Shown piece by piece: positions 15,495 through 23,571 of a DNA stretch of 34,482 nt. The position numbers and the translations under genes are program-made. The DNA is taken from assembly GCA_023260935.1 (NCBI GenBank), contig JALQTL010000371.1, positions 1 to 34,482 of the forward strand, written 5' to 3'. Positions within the stretch are counted from its first letter, which is position 1. Every line of letters starts with the position of its first letter. The notes under the pieces are model-generated. The model did not search any database. It was not told the DNA's origin and was given only the letters and a program-made list of their open reading frames with translations. Source of the stretch: Paracoccaceae bacterium. Lineage in GTDB: Bacteria > Pseudomonadota > Alphaproteobacteria > Rhodobacterales > Rhodobacteraceae.

Positions 15495-17651
15495 TTGAAG
15501 AAACCGATCCTCTTTCTCATCGCTGCGGCGGTGGTTCTTGCTCTGCTTTTCGGGCTGCGCGGCCAATCCCTAGATCTGGAAAGCCTGAGGGCGACGCTTG
15601 ACCGGCTGCGGGTCTGGCAGGAAAGCCATGGGCTGACGCTGATGCTGGCCTTCTTTGCGCTTTACGTTGTGGTGACGGCGCTGTCATTGCCCTTTGCGGT
15701 CTGGATGACGCTGGCCGCCGGGGCCTTGTTCGGCTTCTGGAAAGGCCTGTTGATCGTGTCCTTCGCGTCGACCATCGGGGCCACGCTGGCCTTTCTGGCG
15801 GCGCGCTACCTGTTGCGCGACTGGGTTCACGAAAAGCTTGGCAACCGGGCGGCCGCAATTGACGAAGGCCTGCGCCGGGACGGGCCGTTCTTCCTGTTCT
15901 CGCTGCGGCTGATCCCGGTCATCCCCTTCTTCGCGGTCAACCTGCTGATGGGGCTGACGCCAGTTGGGGCGGGCACCTTCTATCTGGTGAGTCAGGCTGG
16001 CATGCTGGCCGGCACGGCGGCCTATGTGAACGCGGGAACGCAGCTTGCCGGGCTGGAAAGCCTTTCGGGCATCGTATCCCCCGCCCTGCTTTTATCCTTT
16101 GCCGTTCTGGGCATCTTTCCATGGATCGCGCGCATGGTCGTGAACCTGCTGAAACGCCGCAAGGTCTTTGCCAGATGGAAACGCCCAACCTCTTTTGACC
16201 GCAACCTGATTGTCATCGGCGCGGGCGCGGCAGGCCTTGTTTCGGCCTATATCGCGGCCGCGACAAAGGCGAAGGTCACGCTGGTGGAAAGCCACAGGAT
16301 GGGCGGCGACTGCCTGAACTATGGCTGCGTCCCGTCAAAGGCGCTGATCAAAAGCGCCAAGCTGGCGCATCAGATGCGCCAGGCCGATCATTACGGGCTG
16401 GAACCCGTAGAGCCTAAGGTGCCCTTTGCCCGGGTGATGGCCCGGGTGCATCAGGTGATCGCCGATATCGCCCCGCATGACAGCGTGGAGCGGTACACGA
16501 ATCTTGGGGTCGAGGTGCTGGAGGGGTATGCCAAGCTGATCGATCCTTGGACGGTCGAAATTGCGATGAACGACGGCAGCACCCGCCGCCTGACCACCCG
16601 CGCCATCATCATCGCCACCGGCGCGCAGCCCTTTGTGCCGCCCCTGCCGGGGATCGAAGACGTGGGCTTCATGACTTCGGATACGATGTGGGACGCGCTG
16701 AAAGACCGCCAGACCGCGCCGAAGCGGCTGGTGGTGCTGGGCGGCGGGCCCATAGGGTCGGAACTGGCGCAAAGCTTTGCCCGGCTGGGGTCGGAAGTGA
16801 CGCAGATCGAAATGGCGCCCCGGATCATGATCCGCGAGGATGAAGAGGTTTCGGCGTTGGTCAAGGGCTCGCTTGAGGCGGACGGGGTCAAGGTGCTGAC
16901 CGGGCACAAGGCGCTGTCCTGTGGTGTCACGGATGGCCGCAAGTGGCTGGAGGTGGAACATCAGGGCCAGACCCGCCGCATCGAATTCGATGACATGATC
17001 GTTGCCGTCGGCCGGGCCCCGCGTCTGAACGGCTTTGGTCTGGAAGAGTTGGGGATCAAGGTCAACCGCGTGGTTGAGACGAACGAATATCTTGAAACAC
17101 TCTATCCCAACATCCTTGCCGCAGGCGATGTGGCGGGCCCCTATCAGTTCACCCACACCGCCGGTCATCAGGCGTGGTTCGCCGCCGTCAATGCGCTGTT
17201 CGGCGATCTGAAGCGGTTCAAGGCCGATTACCGGGTGATCCCCTGGGCCACCTTTACCGACCCCGAGGTGGCGCGGGTGGGCCTTTCCGAAGCCGAGGCG
17301 AAGGAAAAAGGCATCGCGGTCGAGGTGACGCGCTATGGCATGGATGATCTGGATCGGGCGATTGCCGACGGATCGGCGCATGGCTTCGTGAAGGTGCTGA
17401 CCCCCCCGGGCAAGGACCGCATCCTTGGCGTCACCATCGTGGGAGAACATGCGGGCGACCTGATCGCCGAATTCGTGCTGGCGATGAAGCACGGGCTGGG
17501 GTTGGGCAAGATCCTTGGCACGATCCACATTTATCCCACCTTGGCCGAGGCGAACAAATACGCCGCCGGCGAATGGCGCCGCGCGCATGTAAACCCGCGC
17601 CTTCTGGCCATTGTGGAACGCTTCCACCGCTGGCGCCGCAGACAGGCCTGA
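15495..17651 (+). CDS. TVP38/DedA membrane domain fused to FAD-dependent pyridine nucleotide-disulfide oxidoreductase
   Basis: This 718-residue fusion has an N-terminal TVP38/TMEM64 (SNARE-associated/VTT) membrane domain at about residues 5-220, with the GALFGFWKGLLIVSFASTIG motif and FSLRLIPVIPFF. A class I flavoprotein disulfide reductase follows from about 235: dinucleotide-binding VIGAGAAGLVSA, redox-active pair C273/C278 in GGDCLNYGCVPSKAL, a second Rossmann fold VVLGGGPIGSELA, AAGDVAG and an interface domain. The dimer-partner His of the HPT motif is Tyr here (IHIYPTLAE), as in MerA-like members. There is no C-terminal vicinal Cys pair, so a mercuric reductase role is doubtful. The start is TTG with GAGGG at good spacing. 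The natural electron acceptor is unknown. Confidence 0.88.
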   Translation: MKKPILFLIAAAVVLALLFGLRGQSLDLESLRATLDRLRVWQESHGLTLMLAFFALYVVVTALSLPFAVWMTLAAGALFGFWKGLLIVSFASTIGATLAFLAARYLLRDWVHEKLGNRAAAIDEGLRRDGPFFLFSLRLIPVIPFFAVNLLMGLTPVGAGTFYLVSQAGMLAGTAAYVNAGTQLAGLESLSGIVSPALLLSFAVLGIFPWIARMVVNLLKRRKVFARWKRPTSFDRNLIVIGAGAAGLVSAYIAAATKAKVTLVESHRMGGDCLNYGCVPSKALIKSAKLAHQMRQADHYGLEPVEPKVPFARVMARVHQVIADIAPHDSVERYTNLGVEVLEGYAKLIDPWTVEIAMNDGSTRRLTTRAIIIATGAQPFVPPLPGIEDVGFMTSDTMWDALKDRQTAPKRLVVLGGGPIGSELAQSFARLGSEVTQIEMAPRIMIREDEEVSALVKGSLEADGVKVLTGHKALSCGVTDGRKWLEVEHQGQTRRIEFDDMIVAVGRAPRLNGFGLEELGIKVNRVVETNEYLETLYPNILAAGDVAGPYQFTHTAGHQAWFAAVNALFGDLKRFKADYRVIPWATFTDPEVARVGLSEAEAKEKGIAVEVTRYGMDDLDRAIADGSAHGFVKVLTPPGKDRILGVTIVGEHAGDLIAEFVLAMKHGLGLGKILGTIHIYPTLAEANKYAAGEWRRAHVNPRLLAIVERFHRWRRRQA

Positions 17652-18074
17652 TAACACCCGCACCCAGCCAAGGGGGCGACCGGTGGCGGCAAGGGTGGTT
17701 CTGTCGCTATGCCGCTTTTCTGCCTTCTTGCCGGCGCGGCAGGGTTGGCCACGGCTTCGAGCGCAGACACTGCTTGCGCCCAGTCCAGACGGTAGGGATG
17801 GAAACCAATGGGCCAGATGCGCGTTCACGATCTGAAAACAGGTAAACAGCGCGCCAAGGGGTCAAGCCTTCTGCCTTGATATGGACAACTTGGGCAAACA
17901 CATTCAGCAAGCTTCCCATCCGCAGCAGCCGGGGCCAGCCCCCCGGACCCCTCGGGGATATTATGAACAGATGAAGGCAAAGGGGCCGGCCGATCACATG
18001 GTTTTGCAGATACCAAACCCCGCACCCTGTGCGACAGTGCCTGACCCCCCGGACAGAGGCGCGAGAGCCAGGAC
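17652..18074. other. 423-bp intergenic region with GC-rich repeat-like motif
   Basis: No convincing gene is present. The leftward ORF 17707-18081 has no recognisable motif. At about 17932-17980 the sequence GGGGCCAGCCCCCCGG is followed by a CCCCTCGGGGATATT run and ACAGATGAAGG. I associate this pattern with recurrent intergenic elements in Rhodobacterales, from memory only. The first 16 bases recur at 27006 before the ABC transporter genes. The promoter of the downstream cyclase probably lies in this region but I could not assign it. Confidence 0.35.
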
Positions 18075-19436
18075 GTGGCACGCATCATCGAAATGCTGAA
18101 AGCCCTGTTTGCCCTGGCCCGGTCGGGCGGGATGACGGGTGCCCTGCCCGCCCGGGTGGTGGCCGAAATCGACCGGCGCGAAGCGGCGGGGGAACGGCTG
18201 GTGGGTTGGGTCCAGCTGGCGCTGGTGGTGACCTTTGGCACGCTTTACGCCCTGAGCCCGCGGGCCGAGGGCAGCAGCAATACCAGCTTCACCTCGACCG
18301 TGCTGGTCATCTATTTCGTCTTCACGCTGTTCCGGGTCTGGCTTTCCTATCGGCGGGTGCTTCCAACATGGTATCTTGTGATATCGATCATCGCGGACGT
18401 CGGGCTGCTCTGCGCGCTGATCTATTCCTTCCATATCCAGTACAACCAGCCCGCCGCCTTTTATCTGAAGGCGCCGACGATGATCTATCTGTTCATCTTC
18501 ATCAGCGTCCGGGCACTGCGCTTTGATCCGCGTTTCGTTCTGCTGACCGGGCTGATGGCTGCCGTCGGATGGTTCGCGCTGGTGATCTATGCCCTGAACA
18601 CCGATATGGGTCAGATGCGGATCACCCGAAATTATGTGGATTACATGACGTCGAATTCCATCCTGATCGGGGCCGAGATCGACCGCGGCATCGCCATACT
18701 GGGGGTGACCTTCGTGCTGACGCTGGCGCTGTACCGGGCGCGGGCGGTTCTGATCGATGCCATCAGCAGCCATACCGCGGCATCCGATCTTGCCCAGTTC
18801 TTTTCGCCGCAGGTTGCCGCATCGATCACGAAGGCAGACGATCTGCCGGCGGCGCAGATGTCAAAAACCCGCGAGGCGGCGATCCTGATGGTGGATCTGC
18901 GCTCTTTTACCGCCACCGCAGCCAAACTGCCCGCCGAAGCCGTGATGACGGTGCTGGGGCTGTATCAGGATGCGGCCGTGCGGGTGATCGAGGCGCACGA
19001 CGGGCAGATCGACAAGTTCATGGGCGACGGGATCCTTGCCACTTTCGGCGCCGTCGAGGACAGTGAAACCCATGCCGCTGACGCGCTGCGCGCGGCGGTT
19101 GCGCTGACCCTGGCGATTGACGCGATCGAGCCCGCAGTCCGTGCGGCGGGCTGGTCCGGCCCCTTTCAGGCCGGCATTGCCGTTTCCAGCGGCCTGGTCA
19201 CGGTGGGGGTTGTGGGCGGGCAGAGCCGGCTGGAATTCACGGTGATCGGCAATGCCGTGAATACCGCCGCCAAGCTGGAAGCCGCCAACAAGGTGGAAGG
19301 CACCAGAGTCTTGACCGATGCGGCAACCTTCGACCGCGCCATGGCGCAGGGCCATGATCTGCCGGCAGTGGAAATGCGGCCGGGGCGGCATATCTCGGGA
19401 TTGGCAAAGCCGGTGGATCTGGTGGTTCTGGCCTGA
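18075..19436 (+). CDS. Class III adenylate/guanylate cyclase with six-helix membrane domain
   Basis: The 453-residue protein begins at a GTG (18075); an ATG seven codons in is an alternative. About six transmembrane segments lie at 44-60, 74-92, 99-118, 132-148, 152-173 and 204-222. A short HAMP-like linker (FFSPQVAASI) and a class III cyclase catalytic domain (about 265-450) follow. Metal aspartates D274 (MVDLRSFT) and D318 (KFMGDGIL), the base-contacting Lys314 and Thr389 (FTVIGNAVN) and the transition-state Asn396 are present. The usual Arg four residues after this Asn is Lys400 (NTAAKLE). A Thr at the base-recognition site suits class IIIb adenylate cyclases, so ATP is the likely substrate. 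The membrane domain is unlike that of the next gene and its signal is unknown. Confidence 0.88.
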   Translation: MARIIEMLKALFALARSGGMTGALPARVVAEIDRREAAGERLVGWVQLALVVTFGTLYALSPRAEGSSNTSFTSTVLVIYFVFTLFRVWLSYRRVLPTWYLVISIIADVGLLCALIYSFHIQYNQPAAFYLKAPTMIYLFIFISVRALRFDPRFVLLTGLMAAVGWFALVIYALNTDMGQMRITRNYVDYMTSNSILIGAEIDRGIAILGVTFVLTLALYRARAVLIDAISSHTAASDLAQFFSPQVAASITKADDLPAAQMSKTREAAILMVDLRSFTATAAKLPAEAVMTVLGLYQDAAVRVIEAHDGQIDKFMGDGILATFGAVEDSETHAADALRAAVALTLAIDAIEPAVRAAGWSGPFQAGIAVSSGLVTVGVVGGQSRLEFTVIGNAVNTAAKLEAANKVEGTRVLTDAATFDRAMAQGHDLPAVEMRPGRHISGLAKPVDLVVLA

Positions 19437-19522
19437 GACTGGCGGGAGGGGATGAGGAAGCACGAAAGCAGACGAACGAAAAGCCGCGGTATTTTCAGGG
19501 CCATTGACCCCTGACCGCGAAA

Positions 19523-19560
19523 AACGGCATTGTGGCACCGCCGGTGCTGGCCGTTCTTCT
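19523..19560 (+). terminator. Candidate intrinsic terminator between the two cyclase genes
   Basis: AACGGC (19523-19528) pairs with GCCGTT (19550-19555), with an inner stem GCACC/GGTGC (19535-19539 and 19543-19547) around loop GCC. TTCTTCTT-like pyrimidines follow. It lies between the two rightward cyclase genes in a 219-bp gap. It may attenuate transcription so that the two genes are only partly coupled. Confidence 0.4.
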
Positions 19561-19655
19561 TCATCATTCCGCCGATCCGGACATCACCCGCAATCCGCCC
19601 GACCAGCCCTCGCCCCGCCCGTTGCGGTGATGCAGCAGACGACAAGGACAAAGAC

Positions 19656-21422
19656 ATGGTCCACACCCAACCAGCAGGCCCCGCAGCGGCGCCGGGCGCA
19701 GGCCGCCCCCGCGTCCGCCGGATGCGGGCAAGCTGGCTGCGGCTTGCTTCGGGTCTGGTGCTGTTCGGCTTTGTCCTGACGCATCTTCTGAACCACGCGC
19801 TGGGGCTGATCTCTATCGACGCGATGCTGGCCGTGCAGGAATGGCGCACCGCGATCACCCGCAGCCTTCCGGGAACGGCCTTGCTGATCGGCTCTGCCGT
19901 GATCCATATGCTGCTGGGGCTGGCACGGCTGACCGGGTTGCACAGCTGGCGGATCGGCCTTTCCGGCCTGTTGCAACTGGGCTTCGGCCTGCTGATCCCG
20001 ATCCTGATGGTCCGCCATGTTCTGGGAACCCGGGGCGTTCACAGCCTGTTCGGTATCGAGGACGATTACACCTATGCCCTCTGGGCGATATGGCCGGGCG
20101 AGGCGCTGAACATGGCGATCCTGATCGTTCTGGTCTGGGTGCATGGCTGCATCGGCCTGCATTACTGGCTGGACCGGCGGGCGTGGTATCGGCGGTTCCT
20201 GTGGCTGTGGCAGGGGTTGGCGCTTCTGATACCGGTGCTGGCCTACAGCGGCTTTGTCAGCGCCGGACGGCTGGTTCATCTGCAAGGGGGATATGTCAGC
20301 CCGTTCAAGCCCGGCCAGTATGAAGAAATCACCGGGCTGATGCTGACCTCGCAAAAGGTCTATTACGGGATGCTGGCGGCAAGCGTCTTGATCTGGCTGT
20401 TGCTGCTGCTGGCCAACCGGCTGGGGTCGCGGGTGACAGTCACCTATGCCAACGGGCCCACGGTACAGGCCCCGCGCGGGCTGTCGCTGCTGGCCATCAG
20501 CCGGATCAACCGGGTGCCGCATGCATCGGTCTGCGGCGGCAGGGCACGCTGTTCCACCTGCCGCGTGCGTGTGCTGGCGGGGCAAGACCAGCTGAACCCG
20601 CCTTCGGAACAGGAACAGCGGGTGTTGCGCCGGGTTGGGGCGCCGGCCAATGTGCGGCTGGCCTGCCAGATCTTTCCCACCGCCAACCTGACGGTTTCCA
20701 CCCTTTTGCCGGCCCGCGCCGATGCGCAGCGCGATCAGGGGGGCGACAAGTATCTGTGGGGCGTGGAACAGGATGTCACGGTGATGTTCTGCGATCTTCG
20801 CGGCTTTACCCGGATGGCCGAGGGCCGGCTTTCCTATGACGTGGTATTCCTGCTGAACCAGTTCCTTGGCTGCATGGCCGACACGATCGAAGAGACGGGC
20901 GGCTTTGTCGACAAGTTCATGGGCGATGGCGTGATGGCGATCTTTGGCATCGACAAGCCCCGCGATGAAGGCGCCCGTCAGGCGCTTGCGGCGGCCCGGG
21001 CCATGGGCGGGGTGCTGGATGCCCTGAACCAGAGCCTGCGCGAGGCCCTGCCTGCCCCGCTGTCGATGGGCATCGGCATTCACAGCGGCGCGGCCATCCT
21101 GGGCCGCATCGGGGCGGTGCGGCAGTCAGAGGCCGGCACCGCCCGCCTGACTGCCCTTGGCGAAACCGTCAATCTGGCCAGCCGTCTGGAGGGCATGACC
21201 AGGGATCTTGGCGTTCAGCTTGCGCTTTCGGCTGTCACCGTCGAATGGGCGGGTCTTCCGCCCGCGCCGGGGCTTGATGCCCAAGAGGTTGACGTGCGCG
21301 GACTAAGCCACCCGATTGCCATCTTTGCCGTGAAGCGCGCGGCAGACCTGCCCCAACCGTCCGATGGCCCCACGCCGCAGGGGGCCGCTGCACCGGAAAC
21401 GGCCATCGCCGCCGCCGGCTGA
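19656..21422 (+). CDS. cyaC: CyaC-like redox-sensing adenylate cyclase: histidine-rich membrane anchor, [2Fe-2S] domain, class III catalytic domain
   Basis: I start at the ATG at 19656 (588 residues) because AAGGAC precedes it well; the track ORF begins 42 codons earlier. Six hydrophobic segments lie within residues 30-250 and carry histidines H43, H47, H84, H121, H163 and H169, comparable to the tetra-His diheme-b anchor of succinate:quinone reductases. A plant-type [2Fe-2S] domain follows, with C293, C299, C302 and C337 (ASVCGGRARCSTCRV, then LACQIF). The catalytic domain has D380, Lys420, D424, Thr499, Asn506 and Arg510 (CDLRGFT, FMGDGVMA, LGETVNLASRLE), so no catalytic residue is missing. 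Sinorhizobium meliloti CyaC is a redox/quinone-responsive diheme-b adenylate cyclase that also carries a binuclear Fe-S cluster, making it the best analogue. The product, cAMP, would report respiratory redox state. Confidence 0.9.
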   Translation: MVHTQPAGPAAAPGAGRPRVRRMRASWLRLASGLVLFGFVLTHLLNHALGLISIDAMLAVQEWRTAITRSLPGTALLIGSAVIHMLLGLARLTGLHSWRIGLSGLLQLGFGLLIPILMVRHVLGTRGVHSLFGIEDDYTYALWAIWPGEALNMAILIVLVWVHGCIGLHYWLDRRAWYRRFLWLWQGLALLIPVLAYSGFVSAGRLVHLQGGYVSPFKPGQYEEITGLMLTSQKVYYGMLAASVLIWLLLLLANRLGSRVTVTYANGPTVQAPRGLSLLAISRINRVPHASVCGGRARCSTCRVRVLAGQDQLNPPSEQEQRVLRRVGAPANVRLACQIFPTANLTVSTLLPARADAQRDQGGDKYLWGVEQDVTVMFCDLRGFTRMAEGRLSYDVVFLLNQFLGCMADTIEETGGFVDKFMGDGVMAIFGIDKPRDEGARQALAAARAMGGVLDALNQSLREALPAPLSMGIGIHSGAAILGRIGAVRQSEAGTARLTALGETVNLASRLEGMTRDLGVQLALSAVTVEWAGLPPAPGLDAQEVDVRGLSHPIAIFAVKRAADLPQPSDGPTPQGAAAPETAIAAAG

Positions 21423-21441
21423 CCCGGGGGTTTCGGCGTCC

Positions 21442-23067
21442 TCAGGGGCCAAGCCCCTGCATCGGACCTTGCTGGTTGGCGCGGGCAAGGGCGGCTGCCA
21501 GAAGGCGCAGCAGCGCCCGCAGCCACAGCCCGGCGGGATCTTCGGCACTGCCTTGCCATTCTGCCAGCCGGAGCAACAGTGCCACCCGGTCGGGGGGCAG
21601 ATGCGGCAGGGCAAGGGCCCCGCCCTCGACCAGCAGGAAGACCTGCGGCAGAACATCGGCCAAGGGAATTTCGGGCAGGGGAGTCCCGGCCCCCGCCGCG
21701 CTGGCGGAACCGGTAGCCCCGATCAGCAAGGGCAGGTCAGACAAACGGCGGTCAGCAAGGGCGGACCAGATACCGGGCGGTGCGCCGCGCGGCAGGCGGC
21801 GCGTCAGCAGGCGGTTCCGGTGGCAGGCGGCCAGAAAGCGGCCAAAGGGCTGATCGTGCTCGTGCAGGCCTGCGCCTTCGGCCGCATACAGCACACTTGC
21901 CAACGGGTCGGGCGGCAGGTCCGCCAGCGACATTGTCGTCATCGAAAGCCCGTCGGCGTCACCTTCCAGCAGGGTGAACGCAGGAGGAAAGGCGCAGGTC
22001 GATGGCAGGGACACATCGGTGATCTGCCCGGCAGCGGTATCGGCCCGACTGGTGGCGTGCAGGTGCAAATGGCCCCCGAAGTGCAACCGCAGACCCGCAG
22101 CCGCCAGCCGTTCCGCGACGGCAGGTGAAGGGCTGCGCCGCGCCAGCGCATCATCGGGCAGCACCGCCGAAAACCCGGGCAAGGGCGGCAGGATCGGATA
22201 ATGCGAAACCGGCAGCAACAGCTTGCCCTGCTGGCGCGCGCGGCGGACCACATCGCCAATCCAGTCCAGAAGGAAGGGCTTTACCCGCAACACCGCATCC
22301 CACCCCGCATTGGCCGGATCATGGAAGGCCCGCTTGCGGCGGGGATCGGCGATGCCGGGCCTAGGCTCGAACACCGTGGCATCCAGCATCAACAGCCAAA
22401 GCCCCGGCTCCGGTTCCACCAGATACGAGGCATCGGTCAGCCAATGGGCCGTGCCGCCATCGGCCGACCCGGCCAGAAAGCGGCGGTCTTCAAAGCTGTC
22501 CGATGGGCCAAAGGGGCTTTCCCAATGCAGATGCCACGGCTGCCGGCGCAAGCCAAAGGCCGCCATCGGTTCCAGCGCCTGTGGAAAGCCGGGGCAGCGC
22601 AACGCCGCCGACAGAACAGACCCAGGGGCATGGGCCGCCGCCAGATCGGGGTCGCTTGTCACAAGTTCCGATTGCCCCGGCCCGGTCGCCTGCCGGATCG
22701 CCAGATGCTTGCCCGCCACGCCATAGCCATCGTGATTGCCGGGCAAGGCAAGAAACCTCAGCCCCAGCCGGGCCTCGGCCTCGTGCAACAGGGCCGACAG
22801 TCGCCGCAGGTTTTCGGCCTGCCCGTCATCGCTGTAATCCCCGGCCAGCACGACAAGCCGGATGCCGCTGGCCGCGATCCGTTCCAGCGCCGCGCGAAAG
22901 GCCATGGCGCTTTCATTCACGGCCCGGCCACTGGCGCGCACCGCCTCCCAAGGTCGCAGGCTGTAGGGCCGCCCGCCAATCGGAAAACCTGCCCCCCCGA
23001 AATCACCGGCCGGATCGTGCAGATGCGCATCTGCAATCAGCGCAAGGCGGTGGCGGGCCTGCGGCAT
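21442..23067 (-). CDS. Metallophosphoesterase (calcineurin-like) with large C-terminal extension
   Basis: The 541-residue protein has the binuclear metal motifs of the calcineurin-like superfamily: D13 and H15 (IADAHLHD), D77 (LAGDYSDDG), N111 and H112 (LPGNHDGYG), a histidine in LLPVSHYPIL, and GGHLHLH. The last 170 residues (SLADLPPDP onwards) are Leu/Ala/Arg-rich without a family I recognise. No signal peptide is visible, so it is probably cytoplasmic. It is the last gene of a leftward operon after the methyltransferase (5-bp gap). Possible substrates include a sugar-phosphate or nucleotide linkage of the neighbouring glycan pathway; this is inference from context. Confidence 0.87.
   Translation of the reverse strand: MPQARHRLALIADAHLHDPAGDFGGAGFPIGGRPYSLRPWEAVRASGRAVNESAMAFRAALERIAASGIRLVVLAGDYSDDGQAENLRRLSALLHEAEARLGLRFLALPGNHDGYGVAGKHLAIRQATGPGQSELVTSDPDLAAAHAPGSVLSAALRCPGFPQALEPMAAFGLRRQPWHLHWESPFGPSDSFEDRRFLAGSADGGTAHWLTDASYLVEPEPGLWLLMLDATVFEPRPGIADPRRKRAFHDPANAGWDAVLRVKPFLLDWIGDVVRRARQQGKLLLPVSHYPILPPLPGFSAVLPDDALARRSPSPAVAERLAAAGLRLHFGGHLHLHATSRADTAAGQITDVSLPSTCAFPPAFTLLEGDADGLSMTTMSLADLPPDPLASVLYAAEGAGLHEHDQPFGRFLAACHRNRLLTRRLPRGAPPGIWSALADRRLSDLPLLIGATGSASAAGAGTPLPEIPLADVLPQVFLLVEGGALALPHLPPDRVALLLRLAEWQGSAEDPAGLWLRALLRLLAAALARANQQGPMQGLGP
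21443..21459. terminator. Hairpin at the convergent cyaC / metallophosphoesterase ends
   Basis: CAGGGGC (21443-21449) and GCCCCTG (21453-21459) are perfect 7-bp arms with a CAA loop. The hairpin covers the stop of the leftward metallophosphoesterase gene, 19 bases from the rightward cyclase stop. No U-tract is seen. Confidence 0.35.
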
Positions 23068-23072
23068 GCAGG

Positions 23073-23561
23073 TCAGTCCGGGCGGCGGCGGTACAGGAAA
23101 TAGCGCCCCTGTTCGACGCCCCCGGGCAGGGGCAACGGGACCAGCCGCGCATCTTCCAGCGGCAGGCCGCTGGCCGCCACCCCACCGGGCGCCAGAAGGC
23201 TGGCCACCAGCCCCGGCAACCAGACCAGCGTATCGGCATCCTTTTCGGGATAGCCGGTGCCGATATCGGCATGCACCAGCGCCGCCCCCTTTCCGGCAAA
23301 GCGGGCTGCCGTCTGACGAATTTCCCCCAGCACCAGATCATCCGGAGCGGGCACGCTGGACCCATGCGCCCCGAGCGCCCGGTCAAAGGCGATGATGCGC
23401 CGGCCGGCAAACCTTTCGCGCAGGTGGCTGTAGGTGCGCCCGTTGCCCAGCCCCACCTCCAGCACCGCGCCTGTTGCCGGAAGGTCCAGATCGGCGGCGA
23501 TATGGTTCAGGATATCCCGCTGCGCCAACATGCGGCGGATGAAACTGTCAAGACGGCTCAT
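23073..23561 (-). CDS. Small class I SAM-dependent methyltransferase
   Basis: The 162-residue protein has the SAM-binding motif I VLEVGLGNGRTYSHL at about residues 33-47 and the acidic motif II at FDRALG. A LVHADIGTGYPEKD stretch contributes the motif III/IV region. It resembles the small methyltransferase family PF12692, whose substrate I do not know. A non-catalytic N-terminal helix (MSRLDSFIRRMLAQRD) precedes the fold. It is the middle gene of a three-gene leftward operon, with a 10-bp gap from the nucleotide-sugar dehydrogenase and 5 bp to the metallophosphoesterase. The context suggests methylation of a glycan, nucleotide sugar or lipid intermediate; this is inference. Confidence 0.8.
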   Translation of the reverse strand: MSRLDSFIRRMLAQRDILNHIAADLDLPATGAVLEVGLGNGRTYSHLRERFAGRRIIAFDRALGAHGSSVPAPDDLVLGEIRQTAARFAGKGAALVHADIGTGYPEKDADTLVWLPGLVASLLAPGGVAASGLPLEDARLVPLPLPGGVEQGRYFLYRRRPD

Positions 23562-23571
23562 CAGCTTCCTT

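Noticed and set aside
15495-17651. Mercuric reductase (MerA) assignment
   Set aside because: The redox cysteine pair fits the superfamily, but there is no N-terminal HMA domain, no C-terminal vicinal Cys pair and no mer operon neighbours.
16335-17828. Leftward 497-residue ORF
   Set aside because: It lies antisense to the flavoprotein part of the 15495-17651 gene and shows no family motif.
19584-21083. Leftward 499-residue ORF
   Set aside because: It is antisense to the redox cyclase and has a shadow-like Gln/His/Arg composition.
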